Positions 17,217-27,244 of a stretch of 64,000 bases of DNA are shown here, piece by piece. Below the pieces are notes generated by a model. That model saw only the letters and a program-made list of their open reading frames with translations. It did no database searches and was not told the DNA's origin. The stretch covers positions 1 to 64,000 of the forward strand of contig JASBYY010000005.1 of assembly GCA_029983675.1 (NCBI GenBank), in the 5' to 3' direction. Every line of letters starts with the position of its first letter. Within the stretch, counting starts at the first letter, position 1. A program made the translations under genes and the position numbers. Source of the stretch: Bacteroidales bacterium (lineage in GTDB: Bacteria > Bacteroidota > Bacteroidia > Bacteroidales > F082).

Positions 17217-17747
17217 ATGAAATCATCAGAAATCACCCAGCCTTTGAGCGAACGGCAACAGCAAGTCGTCGATGTCCTGAACAAATTAGGCATCGCATTC
17301 GATATTTATTTCCATCCGCCGATTCCGACCATAGAAGAAGCCATCAACTATTGGCAACACTTCGACTCCACCCATTGCAAGAATTTGTTTTTCCGAAATC
17401 ACAAAGGAAACCGCCATTATCTGGTCATTTTCGACTGTATGCACCAGATGGAAATCCACGACTTGGAACACCGCCTGCATCAAGGCAAGCTGAGTTTTGC
17501 CTCCGAACAGCGCATGGACAAATACCTCGGATTGAAACCGGGCAGCGTATCGCCATTCGGTCTCATCAATGACGAAACACAGCACGTACACCTCTTCATC
17601 GATAAAAATCTGGAAAAAGCAGAAAGACTGAGTTTTCATCCCAACGACAATACGGCAACCATTGTCATCGGCAATTCCGATTTTATTAAATTTTTGAATG
17701 CCATGGGTAACAGCTATGAATTTATTGAGCTATACGAAGATGTGTGA
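17217..17747 (+). CDS. Prolyl-tRNA deacylase (YbaK/ProXp family)
   Basis: A 176-residue YbaK/EbsC-type aminoacyl-tRNA editing domain. Family segments include TIEEAINYW, TKNLFF-like CKNLFFRNHKGNRHYLVIFD, the conserved SFASEQRMDKYLGLKPGSVSPFGL block, and a final IGNSDFIKFLNA. It hydrolyses mischarged tRNA(Pro), most likely carrying alanine. Free-standing copies like this are called ProXp-ala or PrdX. It lies 62 bp after uvrA with no obvious promoter, so it may be read together with uvrA. Confidence 0.88.
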   Translation: MKSSEITQPLSERQQQVVDVLNKLGIAFDIYFHPPIPTIEEAINYWQHFDSTHCKNLFFRNHKGNRHYLVIFDCMHQMEIHDLEHRLHQGKLSFASEQRMDKYLGLKPGSVSPFGLINDETQHVHLFIDKNLEKAERLSFHPNDNTATIVIGNSDFIKFLNAMGNSYEFIELYEDV

Positions 17748-17796
17748 CCCATCGAAAAAAATCATCGATATGAAATGCCCGATACATAATATTTAC

Positions 17797-17804
17797 TAAT
17801 TTTG
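17797..17804 (+). promoter_or_regulatory. -7 box for arginine deiminase
   Basis: TAATTTTG is a perfect -7 box. No good -33 TTTG lies at the expected distance. The start would be near 17811, 60 nt before the gene. Confidence 0.45.
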
Positions 17805-17869
17805 CAGCGATATTATGGATTTGGAATCCTTCGGCATTCCAATCCTATTGTTACATCAACTTATTATTT

Positions 17870-19120
17870 ATGGATTCACAGCCAATCAACGTTTCTGTCA
17901 ATTCAGAAATCGGAAAGTTGCAGCACGTATTGGTACACACGCCAGGTGAAGAGATTGAGAACATGACACCTGAAAACGCCCACAACTTTCTTTACAGTGA
18001 CATTCTCAACCTGCAAATTGCAGGAAAAGAGCACAACCGTTTCAAAAAGGTGCTTCAGAAAGTGACACAAGTGCATGAAATCAGCGACTTGATCACCGAC
18101 GTGCTGCGCAATGAAAAAATCAAGTCGAACTTGGTGGAACGCATCTGCAAAATGGAGGAAGTGCCTTATCTGATCGACTACCTGAAAGGTCTTGAGGCCA
18201 GCGAATTATCGCGCCAACTCATTCAAGGTGTGCACCTTAAGGACATCTCTTATATCAACGGAGAGCGTTTTTCATTGCAGCCCTTGCCCAACCTGTTTTT
18301 TATGCGCGATGCTTCCTTCACGGTGTTTGACAACCTGATGATAAGCAATATGGCGACAACCATTCGTTCGCGCGAATGCCTTATTCTCGACATGATTTAC
18401 AATTATCACCCCATGTTTGAGGCAGCCGTCATCAACCCTGCCTTGAAATACAAGTCGAGTGGCATCGGAACTATCGAAGGCGGCGACGTACATGTTGTGC
18501 GCAACGATATTGTTTTGTGCGGTTTGAGTTCACGCACCAATATGCACGGCATCGAATCGCTGGTGGAACACCTGAAGACAAAACCGGGAACAAAGCACCT
18601 CATTTTCCAGGAATTGCCAGCCAAGCCTGAATCATTTATCCATCTTGACATGGTGTTCAGCATGCTCGACAAAGACCGCTGTATGGCATACAAACCTTTG
18701 ATTTACAGCAACAAGTTGAAGACCTTCCACATCACCATTGATGGTGGAAAAGCCATAGGAAACGACGAGAACAACCTCATTTCTGCCCTGCGCGGTCTGG
18801 GTGTTGAACTCGATCCTATTTTCTGCGGTGGCGGAGGCGATGACTACTACCCCGCCCGCGAACAGTGGCACAGCGGCACAAACTTCTTCTGCTTCGCACC
18901 GGGAAAGGTGTTAGGTTACGCACGTAACACACATACTATTGAAACCTTGAACCAGAACGGATTTGACGTACTTCCCGCCGAGGATGTCGTCAACGGCAAG
19001 GTGCATCCCGACGATTACGAACGCTGCGTAGTGACGTTTGAAGGCAACGAATTGTCGCGTGGCGGTGGTGGTGCCAGATGTATGACCATGCCTGTTCAAA
19101 GAATGGAAGTGGACTGGTAA
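17870..19120 (+). CDS. arcA: Arginine deiminase
   Basis: A 416-residue guanidino-modifying enzyme that turns arginine into citrulline and ammonia. The fold-specific motifs are visible: FFMRDASF, GTIEGGDVHVV, HLDMVFSMLDKDRC, and the catalytic cysteine Cys404 in GGGGARCMTMP. No carbamate kinase, ornithine carbamoyltransferase or antiporter gene is adjacent, so the rest of the deiminase pathway must lie elsewhere or be absent. A shared terminator follows at 19335-19371. Confidence 0.95.
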   Translation: MDSQPINVSVNSEIGKLQHVLVHTPGEEIENMTPENAHNFLYSDILNLQIAGKEHNRFKKVLQKVTQVHEISDLITDVLRNEKIKSNLVERICKMEEVPYLIDYLKGLEASELSRQLIQGVHLKDISYINGERFSLQPLPNLFFMRDASFTVFDNLMISNMATTIRSRECLILDMIYNYHPMFEAAVINPALKYKSSGIGTIEGGDVHVVRNDIVLCGLSSRTNMHGIESLVEHLKTKPGTKHLIFQELPAKPESFIHLDMVFSMLDKDRCMAYKPLIYSNKLKTFHITIDGGKAIGNDENNLISALRGLGVELDPIFCGGGGDDYYPAREQWHSGTNFFCFAPGKVLGYARNTHTIETLNQNGFDVLPAEDVVNGKVHPDDYERCVVTFEGNELSRGGGGARCMTMPVQRMEVDW

Positions 19121-19155
19121 TATTCTGTGATTTAGAATGTCATATTAAACCCAAA

Positions 19156-19326
19156 TCGGTCATTAGAACGCTTGAATGTAGTTTTTCATTGCTGTTCGAT
19201 GATTTTTGCGTCTTTTCGGCATCTTTCGTCCTTCTTCTCGTTTCCATAGCCCGCTATGCTTCACGAAAAGAAAAACGAAATCTAATCGAAAATCCATCAA
19301 AAATCATTACGAACCCTAATGACCGA
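19156..19326. repeat. 170-bp imperfect inverted repeat
   Basis: The outer arms TCGGTCATTAG (19156-19166) and CTAATGACCGA (19316-19326) match exactly. Inner blocks continue the pairing, for example GATGATTTTTG near 19198 with CAAAAATCAT near 19299, down to the palindrome CATAGC-CC-GCTATG at 19245-19258. The left arm is about 20 bases longer, so the fold has bulges. It could be a non-autonomous mobile repeat or a structured RNA in the arcA 3' region. Confidence 0.65.
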
Positions 19327-19334
19327 ATTGAGTT

Positions 19335-19371
19335 AAAAAACGAGACGTCACAAAAGACATCTCGTTTTTTT
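19335..19371. terminator. Bidirectional terminator between arcA and the TerB-like gene
   Basis: A stem CGAGACGTC / GACATCTCG with one wobble pair has six A on the left and seven T on the right. It sits between two convergent genes and serves both. Confidence 0.85.
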
Positions 19372-19395
19372 AATATCCGAATCCGTTGATGCGTG

Positions 19396-19851
19396 TTATT
19401 CCTTTTCTTCGGAAATCCCGGCATTATCCATGATTTTCCGAACGCCTGCTTCGAAGACAATGTCACGTGCAATCAGGTCAACCATATCGTCTATCATCAC
19501 GTCAATGACAACAGGATCAAAGTGCATCTTTTCGGCCACCAATTTGCACAGCAGCATTTCCTGATCAGAAATTCCACCGTCAATCATCATCAGCGCAACC
19601 ATATCGTATATCTCCTCAATACGGTCGCTGGTTTTTCTTGGCACATAAAACTCGATCTGGTCTGGTTTCTCCATGACAAAATCCAGTTCTTCCTGTGTCA
19701 TGCCCGATCGCTCAGCAATCTGAAGGATGATTTCTTGTTCTTCGGGCGACATTATGCCATCGGTGTACGACAAGGCCACCAAGTTGCGCACATGACTGAT
19801 GCGCTTCTTTTTATCCCCGGACGTAAATAAATTCTTAATGCTCATTTTCAA
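19396..19851 (-). CDS. TerB-family (tellurite resistance-like) protein
   Basis: The 151-residue, all-helical protein has the TerB-like pattern of acidic metal-type motifs: VALSYTDGIMSPEEQEII near residue 26 and ALMMIDGGISDQEMLLC near residue 86. Starts at Met1 or Met3 are both possible. TerB-like proteins occur widely and most are unlinked to tellurite; no other ter genes are nearby. It is cytoplasmic, with no signal or membrane segment. Function unknown beyond the fold. Confidence 0.75.
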   Translation of the reverse strand: MKMSIKNLFTSGDKKKRISHVRNLVALSYTDGIMSPEEQEIILQIAERSGMTQEELDFVMEKPDQIEFYVPRKTSDRIEEIYDMVALMMIDGGISDQEMLLCKLVAEKMHFDPVVIDVMIDDMVDLIARDIVFEAGVRKIMDNAGISEEKE

Positions 19852-19911
19852 TAAATTACACTATTACTTTTATCGTTATGCACTGCTTGTCAATAGCTGC
19901 TTTTACACGCA

Positions 19912-22900
19912 TTATTCAACTTCCACCTCGTCAACCATAATCCACGCTTTTTGACCGGCATAAGGATGCCACTGGGGCAAAATTCCGTAGTTCTCCACCT
20001 TGACCTTGATGTATCTGACTTTTTTCCAATCGACACGCGCTCTGGCCTCCACCCTGCCCAAAGCGGTCATTCCATCATTGCCATCAAACACTGGAAGTTC
20101 GGCGCGTTGCCTTTCCGAGAAACGCACGCCGTCGGTAGAATATGCCACAACAACGGATTTGGGCCAAATCACCCATTCTTGGGGTGTGTGACCAATACCG
20201 ACCTTTATCATTTTCACTGCAATAGGTTCTGTTAGTTCCATTGTGGCTTCCATATCTGTTCCCTCAAACCCCAGCCAGTCGCTGGTATAGGTGTTGGACA
20301 GCCCTTTTTTGCCATCCATCAGGGCGAAATCGGCATTTTCGGCATATCGTGTGGCGGGAGGATTGGCGAACGAAGTATGCGCAATCGGGCAATATACGAA
20401 GTGGCGGTTACTTGCGAAAGCGTTTTCTTTCCCTTTTCGGGTTGCAAAAACTCGCAAATTGCAGGTTTTTCCAATGACAAACGGTTTCTTATAAAGCATT
20501 GCTTTGGGGGAATCTTCATCCAAAGAATAATAAATTTTTGCTTCCGGATCGTCACAAGTTAATGTGATGATGGTTGGACGGTTGAACAAAGCTGGTTCCG
20601 TCTTGTCAATGTCGGCCTGTATGGTTGGTGTCGGAACCATGATTGCTGAAAAATCAGGGATGGCATGATAGCTAAGTTCTGTCGGTTTTTCCTTGTCGAT
20701 GGCAAATGGCTTTATGCGAACCGAAAACTCATACACCTGATTCTTCAGGACTTCGCTTTCCTTGACACCGGGTCCGCAAGTTGCAGTACCAATAGGTGCC
20801 TGTCGGTAATCCACATTCACAGTAAGATGGTCGGTTGGATTGAGTTGGTTGATGCGCTGGGCTTTTGTCAAATCCACATCGTCGTAGCGATAAGTGCTGA
20901 AATTGAATGGACTGTCGGAAGTGATGAACAATCCCACATTTGCCGAGGTGTTTTCGAGCACTATCCAGCGTGTGTCGGAATGGTTGCCATTGTCCTGTGG
21001 CACAACATGATGTTCAAACATATCCGAGGCTTTCGCGGTGTATCTGCCCAAACGTCCTGAAGCATTTCTGTCAGGATAGTTCTCTGTGTCTTTTCCGAAA
21101 TAGGTCAGTTTGTTATAGCTCAATGGCATTTGCATTTGCAGCCCGACTTTTGGCAGCGAGCTTACATCTTCCATAGGATCGACTTGGTTTCGCAACACGA
21201 TCTCTCCATTGCCATAGATGATAAACAACTGTTCGACAATCAACTGTGTCTTTCCGGCACGGTCAATCATCTGTTGCGTGACACGAAGGTGCACTGTTCC
21301 GTCAGACAATTGTTCCACCTTTATTGGGCCTGCTTTTGATGTCAGATGCTGCAAGTTTGCTTTTCTCCAGCGGGGCAAAGCCCAATCGTCCACAGCATCG
21401 TTCAAGGTGGGGGCACGCCAGAAATTAGGCCTCAAAGCGCCTTGCAATAAGGCTTCGTTTTCATATTTCAACTGTGTCATTTGACCCGTCGCCCGATCGA
21501 AAACCACTTGGAACAAGTCATTACCAATGGTAATAGATTCGTCTTGTTGCACACGAAGAGGCTTTTCCGAAACCAACGGTCGCAAAGGCTCCGAGGGCCA
21601 GTCGAGTTGGAATTCGTCGTAGGCAACTTCCGTACCGGCAGGCATAAAGGGACTATCGTGGCGTGTCGTTACGGAAAAATGCACAAAAAACTGTTCTCCC
21701 GGATGGCCGTACAACCGCAAACGTTCGATTTGGATGCGTTGAGTGGCAAAAGGCTCAATGTCAAGTTTGATTTTTTCTTTCAGCAATGATCTTTCTGTGG
21801 AGAAAATCTCATAGTGGCAATCGAACTCAGAGGCATTGGTAAACGAAAGCCAATTTTTGATTTCGAAACGCCCCGACGGGATATCTATGGCTTTGAATTT
21901 CAAAGGCTGATACACCTTGACGACTTCGGCGGCATGATGGTGCAACCTTCGGTCGGACTGAACAATGCCATTGGCACAGAAACTATTGTCATTACCTACA
22001 CCGTAGGCTTCTCCAAGATCGCCGCCTACGGCCAACCAGTCCACATTTTTCGTGTCGTCATGCTGGATGAAACTTTGATCCACCCAGTCCCAAATGCAGC
22101 CCCCCTGCAATACCTCATGGCTTTCGATAATTTTCCAGTAGTCAGCCAAACCGCCGATGCTGTTGCCCATGCCGTGGGCATATTCGACCATGATAAAAGG
22201 ACGATTCAGACTGTCAATGTGCTCCTCCGCATAACGTTTCAAATAATCCGTGTCGCTATACATCAACCCGACAACATCGGTGTTCCAATCGAGACAAGCA
22301 CGTTCGTAAATCACCGGACGTGAAGCATCGCGCGATTTCATCCATTTGTAGGCGTTCTCAAAGTTAATGCCATTGCCGCATTCGTTACCCAGCGACCACA
22401 TCACTATACTTGGATGGTTTTTGTCGCGTTCCAACATGTTGCGGTTGCGCGAAAGCACCATGGGACCATACATTTCCTGCTTTGCCAAACTGCGCTTTCC
22501 ATAACCTTGGGCGTGCGATTCCACATTGGCTTCGTCAATCACATAAAGACCATAACGGTCGCACAGGTCGTACCAATAAGGATCATTCGGATAGTGGCTT
22601 GTTCTTACCGTATTGATATTCAATCGTTTCATCAACATAATATCATTTTCCATGGATATGCGCGATACCACGTGACCTTTATAAGGATCATGCTCATGGC
22701 GGTTCACACCTTTAATAAGAACATATTTTCCGTTGACAAGGAATCTGCCGTCTTTTACTTCCACTGTTCGGAATCCGATATGTGTACAAAGCCGCTCCAA
22801 CTCCTGTTTCTTTGCCCACACCGTCAGTTCCAAATCATATAGTTCAGGATGTTCAGCCGACCATTGCCTGACTTTTTCAACATCGGGTAGCGTTAACCGA

Positions 22901-23829
22901 ACGTCGGCATAGTACAAACCATCTTCAGCCTGCTTGAACTCTTTTTTATCCAAAACCACAGTCGTAGTGGCAATCGGCGTTTGAGAACCGTCAAACAAGT
23001 TAGCGGTCAGGCGGTTGCTTTTTTTAGCAAGCATTTCCTTGGCACACTGTACTTTTACATCCACCGAAAGTTTTCCATTACTATACGTGTTGTCAAGACC
23101 AGCATGGACCTCATAATCATAAACGTTCAGCGATGGTTTGGAGTACACGAACACATCGCGCTCAATGCCGCTTATTCGCCAAAAATCCTGACACTCAAAA
23201 TATGACCCGTTTGAAAAGCGGAAGCATTTCACGGCAAGTGTGTTTTTACCCGTTCGCACCATAGCCGTGATGTCGAAATCAGAATTGGTCTTGGCATCTT
23301 CGGTATAACCCACAAACTGCCCGTTGACCCAGACATAGTAAGCCGATTTTACCGCTCCGAAGTTCAAATATATGCGCCGCCCGCTCCATTTCTCAGGAAT
23401 GGAAAAATCAGTCAGATAACAGCCGACGGGGTTGTCAATTGTCGGAACACCGGGAGGTGTGTTGGGACGAAATTCATTGTCGATATTCACATAAATCGGC
23501 ACTCCGTAGCCGTTCAACTCCCAATTGGCAGGCACCGGAATGGTTTTCCATGCGCTGGCATCATAATCCGGACGCTGAAAATCGGCGGGGGCCTTTTCGG
23601 GGCTTGCCGTCCAGTAAAACTTCCAGTCGCCGTTGAGCGACATATAGTTTGACGAATGTGTAAAGTCAAGGTCCGCATCCAATGGCACCACATTTGTGCG
23701 CGGGTACAACTTGTTGATTTCAAATACGTTTACATCATTCCACGCATTCATTTGCTCCGAAGTTTGGGCCATAATGGTCAAAGTGCTTGCAAGCGTGGCC
23801 ACAAGAATAAGAAGTGATTTTTTCATCAT
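19912..23829 (-). CDS. Secreted GH2 beta-galactosidase with C-terminal accessory domains
   Basis: About 1305 residues. A signal peptide ending in IMAQ sends it to the periplasm. The LacZ-type body follows: jelly-roll, immunoglobulin-like domain, TIM barrel with acid/base Glu in SLGNECGNG (about residue 483) and nucleophile Glu in MVEYAHGMGNS (about 549), then the beta-galactosidase small-chain domain. Beyond residue about 1070 come a chitobiase C-terminal-like segment (KIYYSLDEDSPKAMLYKKP) and a discoidin-like module at the end. The ATG at 23827-23829 is chosen; one codon before it is a TTG. It starts 5 bp after the thioesterase gene. No susC/susD pair is adjacent. Exact galactoside target is unknown. 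Confidence 0.93.
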   Translation of the reverse strand: MMKKSLLILVATLASTLTIMAQTSEQMNAWNDVNVFEINKLYPRTNVVPLDADLDFTHSSNYMSLNGDWKFYWTASPEKAPADFQRPDYDASAWKTIPVPANWELNGYGVPIYVNIDNEFRPNTPPGVPTIDNPVGCYLTDFSIPEKWSGRRIYLNFGAVKSAYYVWVNGQFVGYTEDAKTNSDFDITAMVRTGKNTLAVKCFRFSNGSYFECQDFWRISGIERDVFVYSKPSLNVYDYEVHAGLDNTYSNGKLSVDVKVQCAKEMLAKKSNRLTANLFDGSQTPIATTTVVLDKKEFKQAEDGLYYADVRLTLPDVEKVRQWSAEHPELYDLELTVWAKKQELERLCTHIGFRTVEVKDGRFLVNGKYVLIKGVNRHEHDPYKGHVVSRISMENDIMLMKRLNINTVRTSHYPNDPYWYDLCDRYGLYVIDEANVESHAQGYGKRSLAKQEMYGPMVLSRNRNMLERDKNHPSIVMWSLGNECGNGINFENAYKWMKSRDASRPVIYERACLDWNTDVVGLMYSDTDYLKRYAEEHIDSLNRPFIMVEYAHGMGNSIGGLADYWKIIESHEVLQGGCIWDWVDQSFIQHDDTKNVDWLAVGGDLGEAYGVGNDNSFCANGIVQSDRRLHHHAAEVVKVYQPLKFKAIDIPSGRFEIKNWLSFTNASEFDCHYEIFSTERSLLKEKIKLDIEPFATQRIQIERLRLYGHPGEQFFVHFSVTTRHDSPFMPAGTEVAYDEFQLDWPSEPLRPLVSEKPLRVQQDESITIGNDLFQVVFDRATGQMTQLKYENEALLQGALRPNFWRAPTLNDAVDDWALPRWRKANLQHLTSKAGPIKVEQLSDGTVHLRVTQQMIDRAGKTQLIVEQLFIIYGNGEIVLRNQVDPMEDVSSLPKVGLQMQMPLSYNKLTYFGKDTENYPDRNASGRLGRYTAKASDMFEHHVVPQDNGNHSDTRWIVLENTSANVGLFITSDSPFNFSTYRYDDVDLTKAQRINQLNPTDHLTVNVDYRQAPIGTATCGPGVKESEVLKNQVYEFSVRIKPFAIDKEKPTELSYHAIPDFSAIMVPTPTIQADIDKTEPALFNRPTIITLTCDDPEAKIYYSLDEDSPKAMLYKKPFVIGKTCNLRVFATRKGKENAFASNRHFVYCPIAHTSFANPPATRYAENADFALMDGKKGLSNTYTSDWLGFEGTDMEATMELTEPIAVKMIKVGIGHTPQEWVIWPKSVVVAYSTDGVRFSERQRAELPVFDGNDGMTALGRVEARARVDWKKVRYIKVKVENYGILPQWHPYAGQKAWIMVDEVEVE

Positions 23830-23834
23830 CAAAT

Positions 23835-24239
23835 TTATTTACTATTAAACATAGAACGATGGTTTTCTGGGATTTCCAAAGCACACAATTTCTGCCTGTC
23901 AAAGCGCACCAATACCGCATGGCATGTAGTGTGTACACCACCGGTGGCGCCATTACACAGCCTTTGCGTCATACGCACACTGCTACGTCCAATCTCCGTG
24001 ATTTCAGTCTCGCAAACCATGTCATCATGAATGCGTATCGGCAAGGCAAAGTCCATATCGATATGCACCAGCACATAATCAAAGGTCATCCAGTCAATTT
24101 CCGTTCCAAAAAGGTGTTCAAAGTACGATGACCGGCCGTAATCGAAAAGATTGCATTGTGCGCCGTTGTTGACATGGTCAAACGGATCGAGATCGCTCAT
24201 TCTGATTTGAATGGGACAGGAAAAAACAGTGTCTTTCAT
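23835..24239 (-). CDS. Acyl-CoA thioesterase (hotdog fold, YbgC/4HBT type)
   Basis: A 134-residue hotdog protein from the ATG at 24237-24239. The 4HBT-type motif SDLDPFDHVNNG contains the usual catalytic aspartate. An in-frame ATG at 24287 would add 16 residues of poorly conserved sequence, so the inner start is preferred. It should hydrolyse an acyl-CoA; the substrate is unknown. It directly precedes the beta-galactosidase gene by 5 bp, a pairing with no obvious metabolic sense. Confidence 0.85.
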   Translation of the reverse strand: MKDTVFSCPIQIRMSDLDPFDHVNNGAQCNLFDYGRSSYFEHLFGTEIDWMTFDYVLVHIDMDFALPIRIHDDMVCETEITEIGRSSVRMTQRLCNGATGGVHTTCHAVLVRFDRQKLCALEIPENHRSMFNSK

Positions 24240-24421
24240 TGGAAAATGATTTATAAATTGCGAAGATAAATCTTTTTTCGATGCCATGCACCGCTTGCCT
24301 TTACTTTCGCATTATCTTGGAGTTATTCTTTGATATTGCTGATTTACAACATTCTACAATATGGTATTCTGTAAAAAGTGCTTGATTTGTTGTCGCTTGT
24401 TTGCTTTCGCCGGTCTTCTAC

Positions 24422-24452
24422 TTTCATATTTCATGGAAAAAGTCTATTTTTG
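24422..24452 (+). promoter_or_regulatory. Promoter for the membrane protein-ligA pair
   Basis: TTTC, 19 bp, TATTTTTG: a perfect -7 box with a three-of-four -33 box at ideal spacing. Because transcription would start near 24459, the ATG at 24471 is preferred for the next gene over the ATG at 24453. Confidence 0.55.
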
Positions 24453-24470
24453 ATGCCAAATTACAATATC

Positions 24471-25145
24471 ATGGTCAATCGCTCCAAAGCATTTGTCAAA
24501 ATGCATCCGTTCACGTCGCTCATGCTTATTGCATTGATGGTGAGGATTATCGTAGTCATTTTCGTCCCCGGTTACGGTTCAAACCACGACTTGCAACAGA
24601 AAAGTCTTGTCATGGCGTTTCTCGAATGGCTCAAACATGCCCTTGGCATCAGCGGAACGCAATTGGACATGCTGGTGAGCCGATTGTTTTACGCCTTGGT
24701 TTCATTATTCAGTATTTCCATGGTTTATCGCATCAGCGATTTGCTTTCGGGCAAGCGGGTGGCGTGGCTCGTAGCACTCATTCCCACTTTTTGTTGTGTC
24801 ATGCCGTCGTTCGGCATGGTCAGCAATGTCAATGCTTTCTTGGGACTGCCGCTGTTACTTTACGGTGCCAATGTCATTATTCGCCAAGAAGTGCTTCGCA
24901 AGGCGCAACTTAGTGCCAATATCCACCGTTCGTCGTTTTTTATTGCCGGCTTGTGTGTGGGCTTTGGTGTCTGTATCTGGTACGAAAGCCTATTATTCAT
25001 ATTCACCCTTTTGCTTATCCTTTGTTTAGTAAAGGACTACAAAGGGGCCTTGATGGCTTTTCTCGGTGCATTTAGCTCCGTTGCCGTTGTTTGGGTGATT
25101 GCCATGCTTGCCAATGTGAATCCTTGGAATTATTTTGCCTTATGA
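24471..25145 (+). CDS. Polytopic membrane protein, similar to the N-terminal part of GT39-type glycosyltransferases
   Basis: About 224 residues from the ATG at 24471, with some five or six hydrophobic segments. The layout (first membrane helix, then IFVPGYGSNHDLQQKS with an acidic residue in the first loop, then MLVSRLFYALVSLFSISMVYRISDLL) recalls the membrane half of ArnT/PMT-like enzymes. The protein is much shorter than those, so a catalytic role is doubtful. Its stop overlaps the ligA start (ATGA), so the two are translationally coupled. Confidence 0.7.
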   Translation: MVNRSKAFVKMHPFTSLMLIALMVRIIVVIFVPGYGSNHDLQQKSLVMAFLEWLKHALGISGTQLDMLVSRLFYALVSLFSISMVYRISDLLSGKRVAWLVALIPTFCCVMPSFGMVSNVNAFLGLPLLLYGANVIIRQEVLRKAQLSANIHRSSFFIAGLCVGFGVCIWYESLLFIFTLLLILCLVKDYKGALMAFLGAFSSVAVVWVIAMLANVNPWNYFAL

Positions 25146-27244
25146 CCCATGAAGAAGCCCGCCTTCGCATCGCCCATCTGAGCGAAGATTTGGAACGACA
25201 TAACTACAACTATTACATACTCGCACAGCCTACCATCAGCGACTACGAGTTCGATATGATGCTTGCAGAACTGGAACAATTGGAAAAGGATTTTCCAGAA
25301 TTTCTGTCGCCGTTCTCTCCTACCCAGCGTGTAGGCGGTGGCATTACGAAAGAGTTTCAGACCGTAGCGCATCGGTATCCCATGTTCTCTTTGGCGAATT
25401 CGTATAGCAAAGAGGAAATTGAAGATTTTATCTCAAGGATAAAAAAAAGCGATGTCGGGGATGTGGAGTTTGTCTGTGAATTGAAATTCGATGGACTGTC
25501 CATCAGTTTGCAATATGAAGACGGCATCCTCGTGCGCGGTGTCACAAGGGGCGACGGCACCTGTGGCGACGATGTGACCACCAATGTGAAGACCATTCGC
25601 ACCATTCCGCTGCGGTTGCATGGCGATTATCCGCCTGCATTTGAGATACGCGGCGAAGTGGTGATGCCTCGTGAAAGTTTCAACAGGATTAATGAGGAAC
25701 GCACCGATGAAGGCCTTGCCGCATTCGCCAACCCGCGCAACGCCGCCGCCGGCACCATGAAGCTACAAGACTCCAAGGAGGTGGCCCGACGACATCTTGA
25801 TAATTTCAGCTACACTTTGTTGTCAGAAGATATCGAGACACAATTCAAAACACACTACGACAGCCTGATGGCGGCCAAGCAATGGGGATTCAACGTGTCG
25901 AAACACACCACCCTATGCCATAACGTGGACGAAATCCTCGATTTCATTAATTACTGGGACAAGGCACGTCATCAACTCGCCTTCGATATTGACGGTATCG
26001 TTCTGAAAGTGAACGACTTTCGGCAACAGCAGCAACTCGGCTTCACCGCCAAGTCGCCACGCTGGGCCATTGCCTATAAATTCAAGGCGGAAGAAGCGGA
26101 AACACAACTGCAAAGTGTTTCTTTTCAAGTGGGACGGCATGGCACCATTACACCGGTGGCTAATCTGGCTCCCGTACAATTGGCCGGCACCACGGTAAAA
26201 CGTGCCACACTGAACAATGAAGATTTCATCAGACAGTTTGATTTGCATTACAATGACACCGTTACCATTGTGAAGGGCGGCGAAATCATCCCGAAAATCA
26301 TCAGTGTCAACTTAAACCGCCGCGATGATTCCTGCCAGCCGGTGGTGTTTGTCAAAACATGCCCGATTTGCGACACGCCGTTGGTGAAAAACGAAGGCGA
26401 AGTGGCTTGGTATTGCCCCAACAGCAGCGGATGCTCACCCCAAATCAGGGGACGCATCGAACATTTTATCGGGCGCAAGGCGATGAATATCGAGGGACTT
26501 GGCGAAGGAAAAGTGGAGCTGCTTTACGACGAAGGATTGGTGCACGATGTGGCTGATTTGTACGATCTGACATACGACAAGCTTTTCGGCTTCGAAAAAA
26601 TAATCACCATAGAAGACGAACTTAGCCTCCTGCCAATCACCCGAAAAGTCGGTATTCGCGAAAAGACAGCACAAAACATTCTTGATGCCTTGGAAAAATC
26701 GAAAGCTGTCCCTTTTGAACGAGTGCTGTTTGCCTTAGGCATTAAGTTCGTGGGAGAATCGGTGGCAAAAGTGCTTGCCAATGCCCTTCACGACATCGAC
26801 CATATCATGCAGGCATCGGTTGAAGAAATGACGATGATTGACGAAATCGGCGAAAAAATCGCCCTTTCCGTGCGATCCTTTTTCGAAGATTCAATAAATA
26901 GAGACCTTGTGAACCGTTTGCGTGCAGCAGGCTTGCAACTTGCAATGGAAGAAAAAGCCGCATCCGACAAGGAACAATTATTGGCAGGAAAGATCTTTGT
27001 TGTCAGCGGCGTTTTCCAGCATTATTCACGCGATGCCATCAAAAAGACCATTGAGGATTATGGCGGTAAAAATGCAAGTTCGATTTCTTCAAAGACCGAC
27101 TACGTGCTGGCAGGTGACAAAATGGGACCGGAAAAGAAGAAAAAAGCCGACAGCCTCAATGTCCCCATCATCACTGAAACGGATTTCGAGCGTATGATTA
27201 GCGTGAAAAATGAAGAAGAGCCATTCACCGGTTTGCTGTTTTAA
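25142..27244 (+). CDS. ligA: NAD-dependent DNA ligase
   Basis: A 700-residue LigA from the ATG that overlaps the upstream stop; longer readings of the frame only run into the membrane gene. It has the NAD-binding Ia domain, the adenylation motif ELKFDG with the active lysine, an OB fold, a four-cysteine zinc finger in CPICDTPL and CPNSSGC, helix-hairpin-helix repeats and a C-terminal BRCT domain. It seals nicks in replication and repair. Full length and intact. Confidence 0.98.
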   Translation: MTHEEARLRIAHLSEDLERHNYNYYILAQPTISDYEFDMMLAELEQLEKDFPEFLSPFSPTQRVGGGITKEFQTVAHRYPMFSLANSYSKEEIEDFISRIKKSDVGDVEFVCELKFDGLSISLQYEDGILVRGVTRGDGTCGDDVTTNVKTIRTIPLRLHGDYPPAFEIRGEVVMPRESFNRINEERTDEGLAAFANPRNAAAGTMKLQDSKEVARRHLDNFSYTLLSEDIETQFKTHYDSLMAAKQWGFNVSKHTTLCHNVDEILDFINYWDKARHQLAFDIDGIVLKVNDFRQQQQLGFTAKSPRWAIAYKFKAEEAETQLQSVSFQVGRHGTITPVANLAPVQLAGTTVKRATLNNEDFIRQFDLHYNDTVTIVKGGEIIPKIISVNLNRRDDSCQPVVFVKTCPICDTPLVKNEGEVAWYCPNSSGCSPQIRGRIEHFIGRKAMNIEGLGEGKVELLYDEGLVHDVADLYDLTYDKLFGFEKIITIEDELSLLPITRKVGIREKTAQNILDALEKSKAVPFERVLFALGIKFVGESVAKVLANALHDIDHIMQASVEEMTMIDEIGEKIALSVRSFFEDSINRDLVNRLRAAGLQLAMEEKAASDKEQLLAGKIFVVSGVFQHYSRDAIKKTIEDYGGKNASSISSKTDYVLAGDKMGPEKKKKADSLNVPIITETDFERMISVKNEEEPFTGLLF

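Noticed and set aside
19078..19389. A 103-codon plus-strand frame after arcA.
   Set aside because: It is built from the 170-bp inverted repeat and the terminator, and overlaps the arcA end in another frame.
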